Numbered from the stretch's first letter, positions 31,093 to 40,488 are shown. The stretch is 64,000 bases of DNA from Hymenobacter sedentarius (GCF_001507645.1 NZ_CP013909.1:4650001-4714000), one strand, 5' to 3'. Program-made: numbers and translations. The notes: a model not told the origin generated them from the sequence alone.

Positions 31093-34000
31093 ATGAAAAG
31101 AACCCTACTTCTCCTTTTACTGCTCTTTGTCGGCTTGCTGCGGCAAGCCCAGGCGCAGGACCGCACCATTTCAGGCAAGGTAACCGACAGAGCCACCAAC
31201 CAGGGGTTGCCCGGGGTGACGGTGCTGGCCAAAGGAACCACGGTGGGCACCAGCACCAACGCCGACGGGGGGTTCTCGCTGAGCGTACCCGCTGCTGCCA
31301 ACACCTTGGTATTTAGCTTTATTGGCTATGCTTCGCAGGAAGCGGCCATCGGCGCCTCCAATACCATTGACGTTACCTTGGCTACCGACGTCAAGCAACT
31401 GAATGAAGTAGTGGTAACGGCGTTGGGCGTAGAGCGCACCCGCAATTCGCTGGCTTTCTCTGCTACGCAGATTGAGGGCAGCGACGTGACAGTAGCGCGC
31501 AACCCCAACCCCGTCAATTCGCTGTCGGGCAAAGTGGCCGGCCTGGCCATCACCCAATCCAACACCCTGGGCGGCTCGAGCAACGTGGTTATCCGCGGCA
31601 CCAAATCGATTGGCCGCAACAACCAAGCCCTTTTCGTGGTCGATGGCGTGCCGATTAGCAACGACAACACCAACTCTGCCAACCAGCAGACGGGCCGGGG
31701 TGGCTACGACTACGGCAACGCCGCATCCGACATCAACCCCGACGACATTGCCACCACCACGGTACTGAAAGGCGCGGCCGCTACTGCCCTCTACGGCGAG
31801 CGGGCCGCCAACGGCGTCATCCTGATTACCACTAAGAAAGGCCGCAAAGGCCGCTTGGGCGTGAACGTGAACACCGGCGTGACGGTAGGCCGAATCGACA
31901 AAAGCACCTTCATCGAGTACCAGCACGAATACGGCCAGGGCTATGGCAAATTCTACGGCCCCAAGGGCAATGAATTCTTCGACCACCTGAACACCGACGC
32001 CAGCCAGCTGGTGGTGCCCACCTACGAGGACGGCTCGTTTGGCGGCCCCTACGACCCGAACCTAAAGGTGCGGCAGTGGTTTTCGTTTGTTCCCGGCTCG
32101 CCCACGTTCGGGCAGGCCACCCCTTGGGTGAGCGCCGCCAACGACCCCAGCACCTTCTTCAAAACGGCCGTGGGCAACCTCAACAGCGTCACCATTGACG
32201 GGGGCAGCGACGTGGGCACGTTCAAGCTGGGCTACTCCAACAACACCGAAACGGGCATCCTGCCCAACAGCAAGGTTGGAAAGAACATCCTCAACTTCGC
32301 GGGCTCCTTCAATGTAACCCCCCGCCTGACCACCAGCGCTTCGGTAAACTACTCCCGGGTGACCGGCCTGGGCCGCTACGGCACGGGCTACGGCTCGGGT
32401 AACGGGGCTGAAAACCAAATGGGCCTGTTCCGCCAGTGGTGGGCCAACAACGTGGACATCAAGGAGCTGGAGCAGGCCTACAACCTCAACAAGAAAAATA
32501 ATACCTGGAACATGACGGACGCCGCCAACGGTGACTACTCCCCCATCTTCTGGAACAACCCGTATTTCTCGCGCTACGAGAACTTCGAAAACGACAGCCG
32601 CAACCGCACCTTTGGCAACGTGGCCGCCACGTACAAGTTTGCCGAATGGTTCAACGTTCTCGGCCGGGTATCGGCCGATACCTACGACGAGCAGCAGGAG
32701 GAACGCAACGCCATCGGCGCCAGTGGGGTGCCGTTTTATCGCCGCTATAACCGCACTTCGCGGGAGTACAACTACGACCTGATTGGCAATTTCAACTTCA
32801 ACTTTACCGAGAGCTTCTCGTTCCGCGGCCTAGTGGGGGCCAACATCAACCGCATCAACCGGGAGTCTATCTTCGCTTCCACCAATGGCGGCCTGGTGGT
32901 TGAGCGGCTGTATTCGCTGAGCAACTCGAAAGGCACCCTTTCCCCGCCCACCGAAAGCGTTACGAACATTGGCCGCGACGGCATCTTTGCCAGCACTACG
33001 TTTGGCTTCCGTGACCGGCTATTCCTGGACCTGACCATCCGCCGCGACAAATCCACGACCCTGCCCGCTGCCAACAACACGTACGTGTACCCCTCGGCGG
33101 CCCTGGGCTACGTCTTTTCCGAGGACCTTAAGGACAAAACCCCGTGGCTGTCCTACGGCAAAGTGCGCGTGAACTATGCGCAGGTAGGCTCGGGCGCTGA
33201 TGCGCTCAGCGTATTCGACATCTACGCCAAGCCCACGGCTTTTGGCAGCACGCCGCTGTTTGCCCTGCCCACGACCAAAAACAACCCGGACCTGAAGCCC
33301 GAACTGACCCGCAGCGCCGAGGCCGGCATTGAGGCCTCGTTCCTGAACAGCCGCCTGGGCTTCGACGCCACGGTCTACCAGCAAAACACCACCAACCAAA
33401 TCATCGCGGTGGACATTTCGCAGGCGGCCGGCTTCAACTCCCGCTTCATCAACGCCGGTGAGGTGCGCAACCGCGGCATCGAGCTGTCGGCCTTCGTGAG
33501 CCCGGTGCAGAACACCAACGGCCTGAACTGGAAAATCAACGCCAACTGGACGCACAACCAGAACCGCGTGCTGTCGCTCACCGAGGGCACCGACAACATT
33601 CAGCTGGCCACCTACCAGGGCGGCATCTCGTCGAACGCTACCGTGGGCCAGCCCTTCGGCGTGTTGCGGGGCACCGACTTCGTATTCCTCAACGGCCAGA
33701 AGGTGGTAGGGGCCGATGGCTACTACGCCCGGGCTTCGAACCAGAACATTGCCAACCCGAACGCCCGCTGGCGCGGGGGCGTGACGAACACCGTGTCGTA
33801 CAAAAGTGTAGCCCTTACCTTCCTGGTGGACGTTCGTTCGGGTGGGCAGATATTCTCGCTCGACCGCTACTACGGCCTGGCCATCGGCCAAAGCCCCGAG
33901 ACAGCCGGTCTTAACGACCTGGGCAAGCCGTCGCGCCTGCCCATCGCCGAAGGCGGTGGCGTTATCGTCCCCGGCGTGCTGGCTGATGGCTCTACCAATA

Positions 34001-34323
34001 CAAAGCGGGTGCCCAACGACCAATACGGCCTCTACGGCTACCGCCGCAACCCGGCCGCGGCCTTTGTGTACGACGCCAGCTTCGTAAAACTTCGCGAAGT
34101 GGCCCTCACGTTCTCGCTGCCCCAGGCCCTGCTCTCCCACGTGACGCTGCTGAAAGCCGTGGACTTTTCCATCATCGGCCGCAACCTGTGGATTATCCAC
34201 AAGAACACGCCGTTCAGCGACCCCGAGGATGGCCTGAGCTCCGGCAACCTGGCCCAGGGCTACCAGTCGGGTTCTTATCCCGCCACCCGGACCCTCGGTG
34301 CCAACCTGCGTCTCAGCTTTTAA
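31093..34323 (+). CDS. SusC/RagA family TonB-linked outer membrane protein
   Basis: A 1076-residue TonB-dependent transporter: signal peptide (MKRTLLLLLLLFVGLLRQAQA), a carboxypeptidase-regulatory-like domain (RTISGKVTDRATNQGLPGVTV), a SusC-type TonB box/plug start LNEVVVTALGVERTRNSL, plug motifs (GKVAGL, VVIRGTKSIGRNNQALFVVDGVPI) and a C-terminal barrel ending in LGANLRLSF. It imports ligands captured by the SusD partner immediately downstream (18 bp). ATG 31093 starts the signal peptide; an upstream in-frame ATG adds 34 poor residues. No polysaccharide enzymes adjoin, so the ligand is unknown. Confidence 0.95.
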   Translation: MKRTLLLLLLLFVGLLRQAQAQDRTISGKVTDRATNQGLPGVTVLAKGTTVGTSTNADGGFSLSVPAAANTLVFSFIGYASQEAAIGASNTIDVTLATDVKQLNEVVVTALGVERTRNSLAFSATQIEGSDVTVARNPNPVNSLSGKVAGLAITQSNTLGGSSNVVIRGTKSIGRNNQALFVVDGVPISNDNTNSANQQTGRGGYDYGNAASDINPDDIATTTVLKGAAATALYGERAANGVILITTKKGRKGRLGVNVNTGVTVGRIDKSTFIEYQHEYGQGYGKFYGPKGNEFFDHLNTDASQLVVPTYEDGSFGGPYDPNLKVRQWFSFVPGSPTFGQATPWVSAANDPSTFFKTAVGNLNSVTIDGGSDVGTFKLGYSNNTETGILPNSKVGKNILNFAGSFNVTPRLTTSASVNYSRVTGLGRYGTGYGSGNGAENQMGLFRQWWANNVDIKELEQAYNLNKKNNTWNMTDAANGDYSPIFWNNPYFSRYENFENDSRNRTFGNVAATYKFAEWFNVLGRVSADTYDEQQEERNAIGASGVPFYRRYNRTSREYNYDLIGNFNFNFTESFSFRGLVGANINRINRESIFASTNGGLVVERLYSLSNSKGTLSPPTESVTNIGRDGIFASTTFGFRDRLFLDLTIRRDKSTTLPAANNTYVYPSAALGYVFSEDLKDKTPWLSYGKVRVNYAQVGSGADALSVFDIYAKPTAFGSTPLFALPTTKNNPDLKPELTRSAEAGIEASFLNSRLGFDATVYQQNTTNQIIAVDISQAAGFNSRFINAGEVRNRGIELSAFVSPVQNTNGLNWKINANWTHNQNRVLSLTEGTDNIQLATYQGGISSNATVGQPFGVLRGTDFVFLNGQKVVGADGYYARASNQNIANPNARWRGGVTNTVSYKSVALTFLVDVRSGGQIFSLDRYYGLAIGQSPETAGLNDLGKPSRLPIAEGGGVIVPGVLADGSTNTKRVPNDQYGLYGYRRNPAAAFVYDASFVKLREVALTFSLPQALLSHVTLLKAVDFSIIGRNLWIIHKNTPFSDPEDGLSSGNLAQGYQSGSYPATRTLGANLRLSF

Positions 34324-34341
34324 TTCTTTGTCTTTATACTC

Positions 34342-35775
34342 ATGAAAAAGACCCTTATTCTTTGCTCGGCGGCGTTGCTTTTCAGTGCGACCTCGTGCGT
34401 GGACAGCCTGAAAGACTATAACGTAGACCCCAAGAGCGCCACCAACGTACAGGGCGCCACCCTCGTATCCGGGGCTGAGCGCCGCCTGGTGCGGGAGCTG
34501 ACCAGCACCAACGTCAACCAGAACCCTTTCCGGCTGTACGTGCAGTACTGGACCGAAACCACCTACCTCGACGAGGCGAATTACGACTTCGAAACCCGAA
34601 CCATTAACCGCAACTTCTGGGCGGAGATGTACGTCGGCGTGTTGACCAACCTGAAGGAAGCCAACCGGGTAATTGCTGCCGACAATACGCTCGACGCCAA
34701 GGTGAAAGCCAACCAGCAGGCCTGCTCCGAAATTCTGGCCGTGTACGCGTGGTCGACCTTGGTGAATACCTACGGCAACGTGCCTTACAGCGAGGCGCTG
34801 GACTTTGCCAAGCCCACGCCGAAGTATGACGACGCCGCCACCATCTACACCGACCTGTTCAAACGCCTGGATGCGGCCCTGGCTTCGCTGGATCCCACGG
34901 CGGCTGGTTTGGGCTCTGCCGACTTGATTTACAACGGCAGCATTTCGAAGTGGGCCAAGTTTGGCAACTCCCTCAAACTGCGCATGGCCCTGACCATTGC
35001 CGACGTAGACGCCGCCAAGGCGAAAACCCTGGCGGAGCAGACCGTGGGCAAAGTCTTCACGGCCAATACCGACAACGCTGCCCTGGCGTTTACCTCGGCT
35101 TCGCCCAACACTAACCCGCTGTTTGAGGACCTAATCCAAAGCAACCGCAAAGACTTCGTGGGCACGTCGTTCTTCATCGACCAGCTCAACGCGGTGAACG
35201 ACCCCCGCCTGCCGTATTTCTTTAAGCTGAAGCCCAACACCACGGTGTATGCCGGCGGCACGGCGGGCTCGACCAGCCCGTACAGCAGCTTCTCGGCCCC
35301 CGGCACGGCTCTGGAAAACCCCACGCTGCCCGGCGTACTGCAGACGTATTCGGAGGTGGAATTCCTACTGGCCGAAGCGGTGGCCCGCGGCTTCGCGGTC
35401 ACGGGTACGGCCGAGTCGCATTACAACGCGGCCATCACGGCTTCCATCCTGTCTTTCGGTGGCACCGCTGCCGATGCCGCGACCTATCTGGCCCAGCCCA
35501 AAGTGGCCTACGCCACGGCCGCTGGCGATTATAAGCAGAAGATTGGCACGCAAAAGTATTATGCCCTGTACGACAACCCGGTAGAAGCCTACAAGGAGGT
35601 GCGGCGCCTCGATTGGCCTAAAATCGTTGCTCCCAAGTCGGCCGTGTCGGCTTTTCCGCTTCGCTTTACCTATCCAACCACCGAGAAAAACCTCAACACC
35701 GCAAGCAATAAAGCTGCTGCCGATGCAATTGGCGGAGATGTTGTGACGACGAGAATTTTCTGGGATAAATTTTAA
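34342..35775 (+). CDS. SusD/RagB family surface lipoprotein
   Basis: A 477-residue lipoprotein (lipobox SATSC, Cys19) of the SusD-like-2 type (starch-binding associating with outer membrane). It has the N-terminal DYNVDPKSATNVQGATL, the TPR-like helical core (YAWSTLVNTYGNVPYSEALD) and the late LQTYSEVEFLLAEAVARGF segment. It forms a lid on the SusC barrel and binds the ligand at the cell surface. The gene follows susC by 18 bp in the same operon and is closed by a strong terminator. Confidence 0.94.
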   Translation: MKKTLILCSAALLFSATSCVDSLKDYNVDPKSATNVQGATLVSGAERRLVRELTSTNVNQNPFRLYVQYWTETTYLDEANYDFETRTINRNFWAEMYVGVLTNLKEANRVIAADNTLDAKVKANQQACSEILAVYAWSTLVNTYGNVPYSEALDFAKPTPKYDDAATIYTDLFKRLDAALASLDPTAAGLGSADLIYNGSISKWAKFGNSLKLRMALTIADVDAAKAKTLAEQTVGKVFTANTDNAALAFTSASPNTNPLFEDLIQSNRKDFVGTSFFIDQLNAVNDPRLPYFFKLKPNTTVYAGGTAGSTSPYSSFSAPGTALENPTLPGVLQTYSEVEFLLAEAVARGFAVTGTAESHYNAAITASILSFGGTAADAATYLAQPKVAYATAAGDYKQKIGTQKYYALYDNPVEAYKEVRRLDWPKIVAPKSAVSAFPLRFTYPTTEKNLNTASNKAAADAIGGDVVTTRIFWDKF

Positions 35776-35798
35776 AATCACTTTTCCAAAAAAAAAAA

Positions 35799-35825
35799 GG
35801 GCTGCCCGTTGGGCAGCCCTTTTTT
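35799..35825 (+). terminator. Terminator of the susCD operon
   Basis: GGGCTGCCC (35799-35807) pairs perfectly with GGGCAGCCC (35811-35819), followed by six T and preceded by an A-run. Confidence 0.88.
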
Positions 35826-36037
35826 GTGCAGTCTGGGCACCAGAAGTAAAAACGTGCAGGGCGCGCCAAAACGAGTAACCCGGACGAACGTAGCGGACTG
35901 GCACGCGCACGAGCGCTGTAGGGCGGGCATGTTTGCTGCCCCCATAATGGGCCCAGCTGGTTAGCAGTTGCGCGCCCAGATGGTATGCTCCCCCGCTCCT
36001 TTCAACAGCAAACGCAAATTAATACGCCTCACTGGCC

Positions 36038-36292
36038 TTATCCGGCCAGTTCGCTCACCAGCTCCACGTACTGCTGGCGGGCGGCGTCTTTGCTGGTGCC
36101 GCGCAGGCTGGCCCAGGCATCGTACTTGGCCATGGCTTTGAAGTCGAAGCCGCCGGGGCGGTCGCCGGATACGTCGCCTTCGGTGGCTTGCTTGTAGAGG
36201 CCGTAGAGCTGCAGCAGCACCATGTTGGAGGGTTTGGCGGGCAATTGCTGGGCGCGCTGGCTGGCGGCTTCAAATTCTTCTTGCGTGGTCAT
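36038..36292 (-). CDS. Acyl-CoA-binding protein
   Basis: An 84-residue protein matching the ACBP four-helix family, which binds long-chain acyl-CoA in the cytoplasm. Signature segments are FEAASQRAQQLPAKPSN, LLQLYGLYKQATEGDVSGDRPG, FKAMAKYDAWASLRGTSKDAA and QQYVELV; the Tyr and Lys residues that contact the CoA phosphate are present. The length equals that of eukaryotic ACBP. It stands alone, divergent from the amidohydrolase gene, and could act in fatty-acid or lipid metabolism. Confidence 0.9.
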   Translation of the reverse strand: MTTQEEFEAASQRAQQLPAKPSNMVLLQLYGLYKQATEGDVSGDRPGGFDFKAMAKYDAWASLRGTSKDAARQQYVELVSELAG

Positions 36293-36362
36293 GGGATGGG
36301 TAAAAAAGCGTGTTTTAAGTGCTGAGCGCCGTTGTACCTTGGCAGCTCATTAAGACAAACCT

Positions 36363-37661
36363 ATGACGCGCAAATCTATTCACGCAGGCGCTACGGCCGC
36401 CTTGCTCTTGCTGGCACCGGCCGCTTTCGCTCAAAAAACTTACCTGCACTGTGGCCACCTGCTGGATGTGCGCAGCGGCAAGCTGCTAAGCCAGCAAACG
36501 ATTGTGGTAGAAAAAGACCGCATCGTGGCCGTGCAGGGCGGCTACACGGCCGGCACGGGTGCGCAGGACAAGGTCATCAACCTGGAAAACCGCACCGTAC
36601 TGCCCGGCCTCATCGACTGCCACGTGCACGTGCTCTCGCACCCCGGCAAGGGCAGCAACATGAACCAGTTTACGATGAACCCGGCCGACTACGCCTACCG
36701 GGCCATGGGCGACGCCCAGCTGACGCTGCGCGCCGGCTTCACCACCGTGCGCGACATGGGCGGCGACGACGGCGTAAACATCTCCCTGCGCAACGCCATC
36801 AACAAGGGCCAAGTGGTGGGGCCGCGCATCTTCACCGCGGGCGCGGCTATATCGGCCACCGGCGGGCACATGGACGACGCCGACGGCCTGAGCCGCGACC
36901 TGATGGATAAAATTGGGCAGCCCGCCAACATCGCCAACGGCCCCGACCAGTGTCGCCAGGCTGTGCGCGAACAGTTTAAGCGCGGGGCCGACGTTATCAA
37001 AATAGCCAGCACCGGCGGCGTGCTCGACCTGAGCAAGGACGGCAGCGGCCCGCAGTACTCGGAAGAGGAAATCCGGGCCGTGGTGGAAACCGCGCGCGAC
37101 CTCGGCATGAAGGTGGCCTGCCACGCCCACGGGCCCGAAGGCATCAAGCGGGCCGTGCGGGCGGGCGTGAGCAGCATCGAGCACGGCACCCTGATGGACG
37201 ACGAAGGCCGCAAACTGATGAAGCAGAAAGGCACCTGGTACGTGCCCACCATCATTGCCGGCAAGTCGGTGGCCGACTCGGCCCGCGTGGCCGGCTACTT
37301 TCCGGCCGCCATTCAGCCCAAGGCCCTGAGCATTGGGCCCATGCTCCAGGCCAGCTTCGGGCGCGCCTACAAAGCCGGGGTGAAAATTGCGTTCGGCACC
37401 GACGCCGGCGTGTACCGCCACGGCGTGAACGCCCTGGAATTTGGCTACATGACCGGCGCAGGAATGCCGGCCATCGAGGCCATTCGGGCGGCCACAGTTA
37501 GCGCTGCCGAGCTCTTGGGCGAAACCACGAACATGGGCACCCTGGAAGTGGGCAAGTTTGCCGATATCGTGGCCCTCAACGGCGACCCGCTGCAAGACAT
37601 CTCGGCCATGATGCGGCCCACCTTTGTGATGAAAGCCGGCGTGACGTACCGACAGGAATAA
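36363..37661 (+). CDS. Secreted amidohydrolase (imidazolonepropionase/prolidase-like)
   Basis: A 432-residue metal-dependent amidohydrolase with a signal peptide (residues 1-24, cleavage after AFA). Metal-site residues are visible: H87-x-H89 (DCHVHV), Lys in DVIKIASTGG (likely carbamylated bridge), His in CHAHGPEG, His in SIEHGT and Asp in FGTDAGVYRHG. This set matches the binuclear Xaa-Pro dipeptidase/organophosphate-hydrolase-like subgroup. Predicted periplasmic hydrolysis of a dipeptide or cyclic amide; the exact substrate is unknown. A TACCTTGG motif 22 bp upstream is one base short of the -7 consensus. Confidence 0.85.
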   Translation: MTRKSIHAGATAALLLLAPAAFAQKTYLHCGHLLDVRSGKLLSQQTIVVEKDRIVAVQGGYTAGTGAQDKVINLENRTVLPGLIDCHVHVLSHPGKGSNMNQFTMNPADYAYRAMGDAQLTLRAGFTTVRDMGGDDGVNISLRNAINKGQVVGPRIFTAGAAISATGGHMDDADGLSRDLMDKIGQPANIANGPDQCRQAVREQFKRGADVIKIASTGGVLDLSKDGSGPQYSEEEIRAVVETARDLGMKVACHAHGPEGIKRAVRAGVSSIEHGTLMDDEGRKLMKQKGTWYVPTIIAGKSVADSARVAGYFPAAIQPKALSIGPMLQASFGRAYKAGVKIAFGTDAGVYRHGVNALEFGYMTGAGMPAIEAIRAATVSAAELLGETTNMGTLEVGKFADIVALNGDPLQDISAMMRPTFVMKAGVTYRQE

Positions 37662-37670
37662 CGCTGTGCT

Positions 37671-37771
37671 GAATGAGGAATGAGGAATGAGGAATGAGGA
37701 ATGAGGAATGAGGAAGTTCGGGCCCTTTAGGTCAATTCCACTTTTTTATTTCTCATTCTTCATTCCTCATT
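37671..37771. repeat. Heptamer tandem repeat with inverted counterpart
   Basis: Six perfect copies of GAATGAG run from 37671 to 37712. After a 39-bp spacer, CTCATTCTTCATTCCTCATT (37752-37771) is their reverse complement with one mismatch. The layout matches the ends of the 24961-25391 unit, but with no gene between the arms; it may be an empty or deleted version. Confidence 0.7.
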
Positions 37772-37862
37772 TTAATTAAGCGCAGCATCTAAAAGTAAGC
37801 TCAACCGCAACCTGATGGGTGGGCGGTGGCGTATGCAGCGGCTTAGCCCTTCTATTCCATTT

Positions 37863-38417
37863 ATGAAAAAGCCGGATATAAACGCCCTCGTATTACAATT
37901 TTTACAGCACAAACTCACGCTGGCCCTGGCGGAGAGCTGCACCTGTGGGCTCGTAGCGGCCCAAATGGCCCCGGCTACGGGCGTGAGCGAGGTGCTGCTG
38001 GGCTCGGTGGTTACGTACCACATCGAGGCCAAGCAGAAGCTGCTGGGCGTGAAGAAAGAAACGCTGGTCACGTATTCGGCCGAAAGCCAGCAAACGACCA
38101 ACGAAATGGCGCTGGGACTGCACCGCGCTCTGCCTAATGCCGATGTGTGCGTGGCCGTGACCGGCCTGTGCGGCCCCGGCGCTTCGGAAACGCCCGATAA
38201 GCCGGTGGGCACCATGTTCTTCACCATTCTGGTGGAAGGCCATGCCTACGAATACCGCGAGCAGTTTGAGGGCAACGCCGATAAGCTGCGCGAGCAGGCC
38301 GCCAACTTTATCTACGACAAACTCGCCGACCTGCTGGCCCGGCGGCAGGCCATGGCCGGCGCCTCCCAGCCCAGCAAAAAACACCTCGCCGACCAGGCCG
38401 CCGTTCGCTCAAATTAG
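37863..38417 (+). CDS. pncC: CinA C-terminal domain/PncC-type nicotinamide-nucleotide amidase
   Basis: A 184-residue stand-alone CinA C-terminal-domain protein, which in characterised relatives deamidates NMN to NaMN. The start LALAESCTCGLVAAQM holds Ser25, the family nucleophile; the normal ESxTGG motif here reads ESCTCG, with Cys28 in place of the first Gly. The later VTGLCGPGASETPDKPVGTMFF matches the conserved VTGxAGP...KPVGT loop. The last 25 residues are an unrelated tail. Its stop codon overlaps that of the converging gene. Confidence 0.82.
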   Translation: MKKPDINALVLQFLQHKLTLALAESCTCGLVAAQMAPATGVSEVLLGSVVTYHIEAKQKLLGVKKETLVTYSAESQQTTNEMALGLHRALPNADVCVAVTGLCGPGASETPDKPVGTMFFTILVEGHAYEYREQFEGNADKLREQAANFIYDKLADLLARRQAMAGASQPSKKHLADQAAVRSN

Positions 38418-38980
38418 TGCACGGCCGCCTCGCGGTAGAGGGTCGTGACCCGGTACAGGCCCGTTTTTCGGTCGAAGTCGGCAAGGCTTTGGCCGAAACG
38501 CAACTGGCCCAGGGCGGCCACAAAGGCGGGGCTGCTGGCCTCGTACATCTCGCGCAGGTAGCGCACCGTGAGCGGAAAAATCAGGCCCTTGAGGCCGCGG
38601 CTGAAAAAGTAGCGGGGCGCGCCCGGCGGCGCCCCTTTGGCCAGCCCAATATTGCTAGAGTACAGGCAGAGCGTATCGGCATATAGCAGCTGGTATTCTT
38701 CGCCTCGGAAAAACCGGAAGGTGCGCCCCTTGCCCGACGCGTAGCCCCACACGCTGTCGGGTATCAGGCGCACCTTCTGGGTCCGGGCGCCCTGCGGCAC
38801 TTCCACCACGAGCTGGCTGCGTTTGTCGGGGTAAAAGGCGTTGGTGCCGGCCGGCTGGGGCTGGCGCCGGTGGTAGGCCTCGGCCGTGCGGTAGGCTCCT
38901 GGCGGAATGGGGTGCAGTTGGGCTAACGCTGGCCGGGCCAGCAGCAACAGAAGCGAGAAAAAGAAGCGGGCAGCTTTCAT
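38414..38980 (-). CDS. Secreted hypothetical protein
   Basis: A 188-residue exported protein with a signal peptide (MKAARFFFSLLLLLARPALA). The body is beta-rich (SQLVVEVPQGARTQKVRLIP, YASGKGRTFRFFRGEEYQLLYADTLCLYSS) followed by a helical end (LTVRYLREMYEASSPAFVAAL, FGQSLADFDRKTG). Not recognised as a named domain; similar proteins of unknown role are common in Hymenobacter. It converges with pncC with a 4-nt overlap of the two stops and no room for a terminator. Confidence 0.65.
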   Translation of the reverse strand: MKAARFFFSLLLLLARPALAQLHPIPPGAYRTAEAYHRRQPQPAGTNAFYPDKRSQLVVEVPQGARTQKVRLIPDSVWGYASGKGRTFRFFRGEEYQLLYADTLCLYSSNIGLAKGAPPGAPRYFFSRGLKGLIFPLTVRYLREMYEASSPAFVAALGQLRFGQSLADFDRKTGLYRVTTLYREAAVH

Positions 38981-39134
38981 GGCGAATCCTTAGCCGGCGG
39001 CTACTGTTTGGGCGAACTTACCCGGCTTGCGGGCCGGCTACAGGCCCGGCAAAGTGCGCGCCCGGTGAATATGACGGCAATTACCGAACTTTGGGCAGGG
39101 CCAGTCCCCCTGGCCCGGTAATCTTTTATTTTCA

Positions 39135-40331
39135 ATGAAAAAAACCCTTTTGCCGCTGCTGCTGGCGGCCCTCATGCTTGCCCATGGCACCGCCGGCGCC
39201 TGGGGGTTCTTCGGCCACCGCACCATTACGCAGGTGGCGGTGTACGAGCTGCCCGCGGCCATGCAGGCCTTCTACTACCGGCACATGGCCGAGCTGGTGC
39301 GCCAAAGCACCGCGCCCGATGAGCGCCGCAACGACGACCCCACCGAAGCGCCCAAGCACTTCATCGACATGGACCACTACTCCGAGGAAAACCCCTTCGG
39401 CAAAGTGCCCAAGCAGTACGACAAAGCAGTGGAGAAATTCTCGGCCGATACGCTCAAGAAGTACGGCACCGTGCCGTGGGTGGTGCTGGAAACCAAGGAC
39501 AACCTCACCGAAGCCTTCCGGCAGCGTGACACGCTGGCCATCATCAAATATTCGGCCGAGTTGAGCCACTACGTGGGCGATGCCTTTGTGCCGCTGCACA
39601 CCACCATCAACTACGACGGCCAGCTCACCGACCAAAAGGGCCTGCACAGCCTCTGGGAAAGCCAGCTGCCCGAGCGGTTCATCGCCGACTACAAGCTGGA
39701 CGGCGAGCCCGCCAAGTACGTCAAGAACCCGCTCGATGCCATCTGGGGCGTGCTGCAGCAGAGCTACGGCTTCCTGGGCGAAACCTTCGACCGGGCCACC
39801 AAGATTGAGAAAACCATGAAGCCCGACGTTCGCTTCACGTTCTCGCACCGCTACGGCAAAACCACGCGGCGCTACTCCGATGCCTTTGCCGATGCTTACG
39901 AGAAGGAAGTGGGCGGCATGGTGGATTTTCGCCTCAAAGGCGCCCCCACCATGGTGTCGTCGCTCTGGCTCACCGCGTGGGAAGACGGTGGCAAGCCCAA
40001 CCTCAACGAGCTGATGCACCCGCCCAAGCTCACCAAGGAAGAAAAGGAAAAGCTCGCCACCGAGCTCACCGCCTGGAAGAAGAACACCCTCGCCCAGGAC
40101 CAGTTGCTGTTGGCCCAGCAGAAGGCCAAGAAAGTGGAAGTAGTCGACGAAATCAAGCCGGCCAAGGACATGGGCCAGGCCCCGACCGCCGTGCGCGAAA
40201 CGGTGCCAGTCGAGCCGGTTCCGGCCCCGGCAGTAGACTCGCCCACCCCGAAAATTGATAAGCTCAAGGTGAAGAGCAAAACCGCGACCGGCACCGAAAA
40301 AATTAAGCAGAAGGGCGACGAGTTGAAGTAG
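39135..40331 (+). CDS. Zinc-dependent phospholipase C / S1-P1 nuclease superfamily protein
   Basis: A 398-residue exported protein. Signal cleavage after HGTAGA would leave Trp23 at the mature N terminus, as in phospholipase C and P1 nuclease, where that residue binds zinc. Further likely ligands are His28 (GFFGHR), His/Asp in PKHFIDMDHY, and His/Asp in LSHYVGDAFVPLHT. The C-terminal 90 residues are a Lys/Pro/Glu-rich tail (about 300-398) unlike the enzyme core. Substrate (phospholipid or nucleic acid) is undecided. A second, diverged member is at 61005-62267. Confidence 0.8.
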   Translation: MKKTLLPLLLAALMLAHGTAGAWGFFGHRTITQVAVYELPAAMQAFYYRHMAELVRQSTAPDERRNDDPTEAPKHFIDMDHYSEENPFGKVPKQYDKAVEKFSADTLKKYGTVPWVVLETKDNLTEAFRQRDTLAIIKYSAELSHYVGDAFVPLHTTINYDGQLTDQKGLHSLWESQLPERFIADYKLDGEPAKYVKNPLDAIWGVLQQSYGFLGETFDRATKIEKTMKPDVRFTFSHRYGKTTRRYSDAFADAYEKEVGGMVDFRLKGAPTMVSSLWLTAWEDGGKPNLNELMHPPKLTKEEKEKLATELTAWKKNTLAQDQLLLAQQKAKKVEVVDEIKPAKDMGQAPTAVRETVPVEPVPAPAVDSPTPKIDKLKVKSKTATGTEKIKQKGDELK

Positions 40332-40426
40332 CCACTGCCCGTGATTATTGGGCTAAGAACCGCTTTAAACCACGGATTAGCCTATAAAATTGGGCATGGC
40401 CGCAGGCCAAAAGGTGTCGTATGCAG

Positions 40427-40468
40427 AAGCCGGCTTCGCGAGTAGCGGGGCCGGCTTTTCTATTTTTT
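40427..40468 (+). terminator. Terminator after the phospholipase C-like gene
   Basis: AAGCCGGC (40427-40434) pairs with GCCGGCTT (40450-40457), followed by a T-rich tract to 40468. It lies in the 5' region of the catalase gene, 20 bp before its start. Confidence 0.6.
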
Positions 40469-40488
40469 CACCTTATCCCCGTCCGCTT

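Noticed and set aside
37671..37712. CRISPR array
   Set aside because: Seven-base tandem repeats without spacers, and no cas genes in the window.
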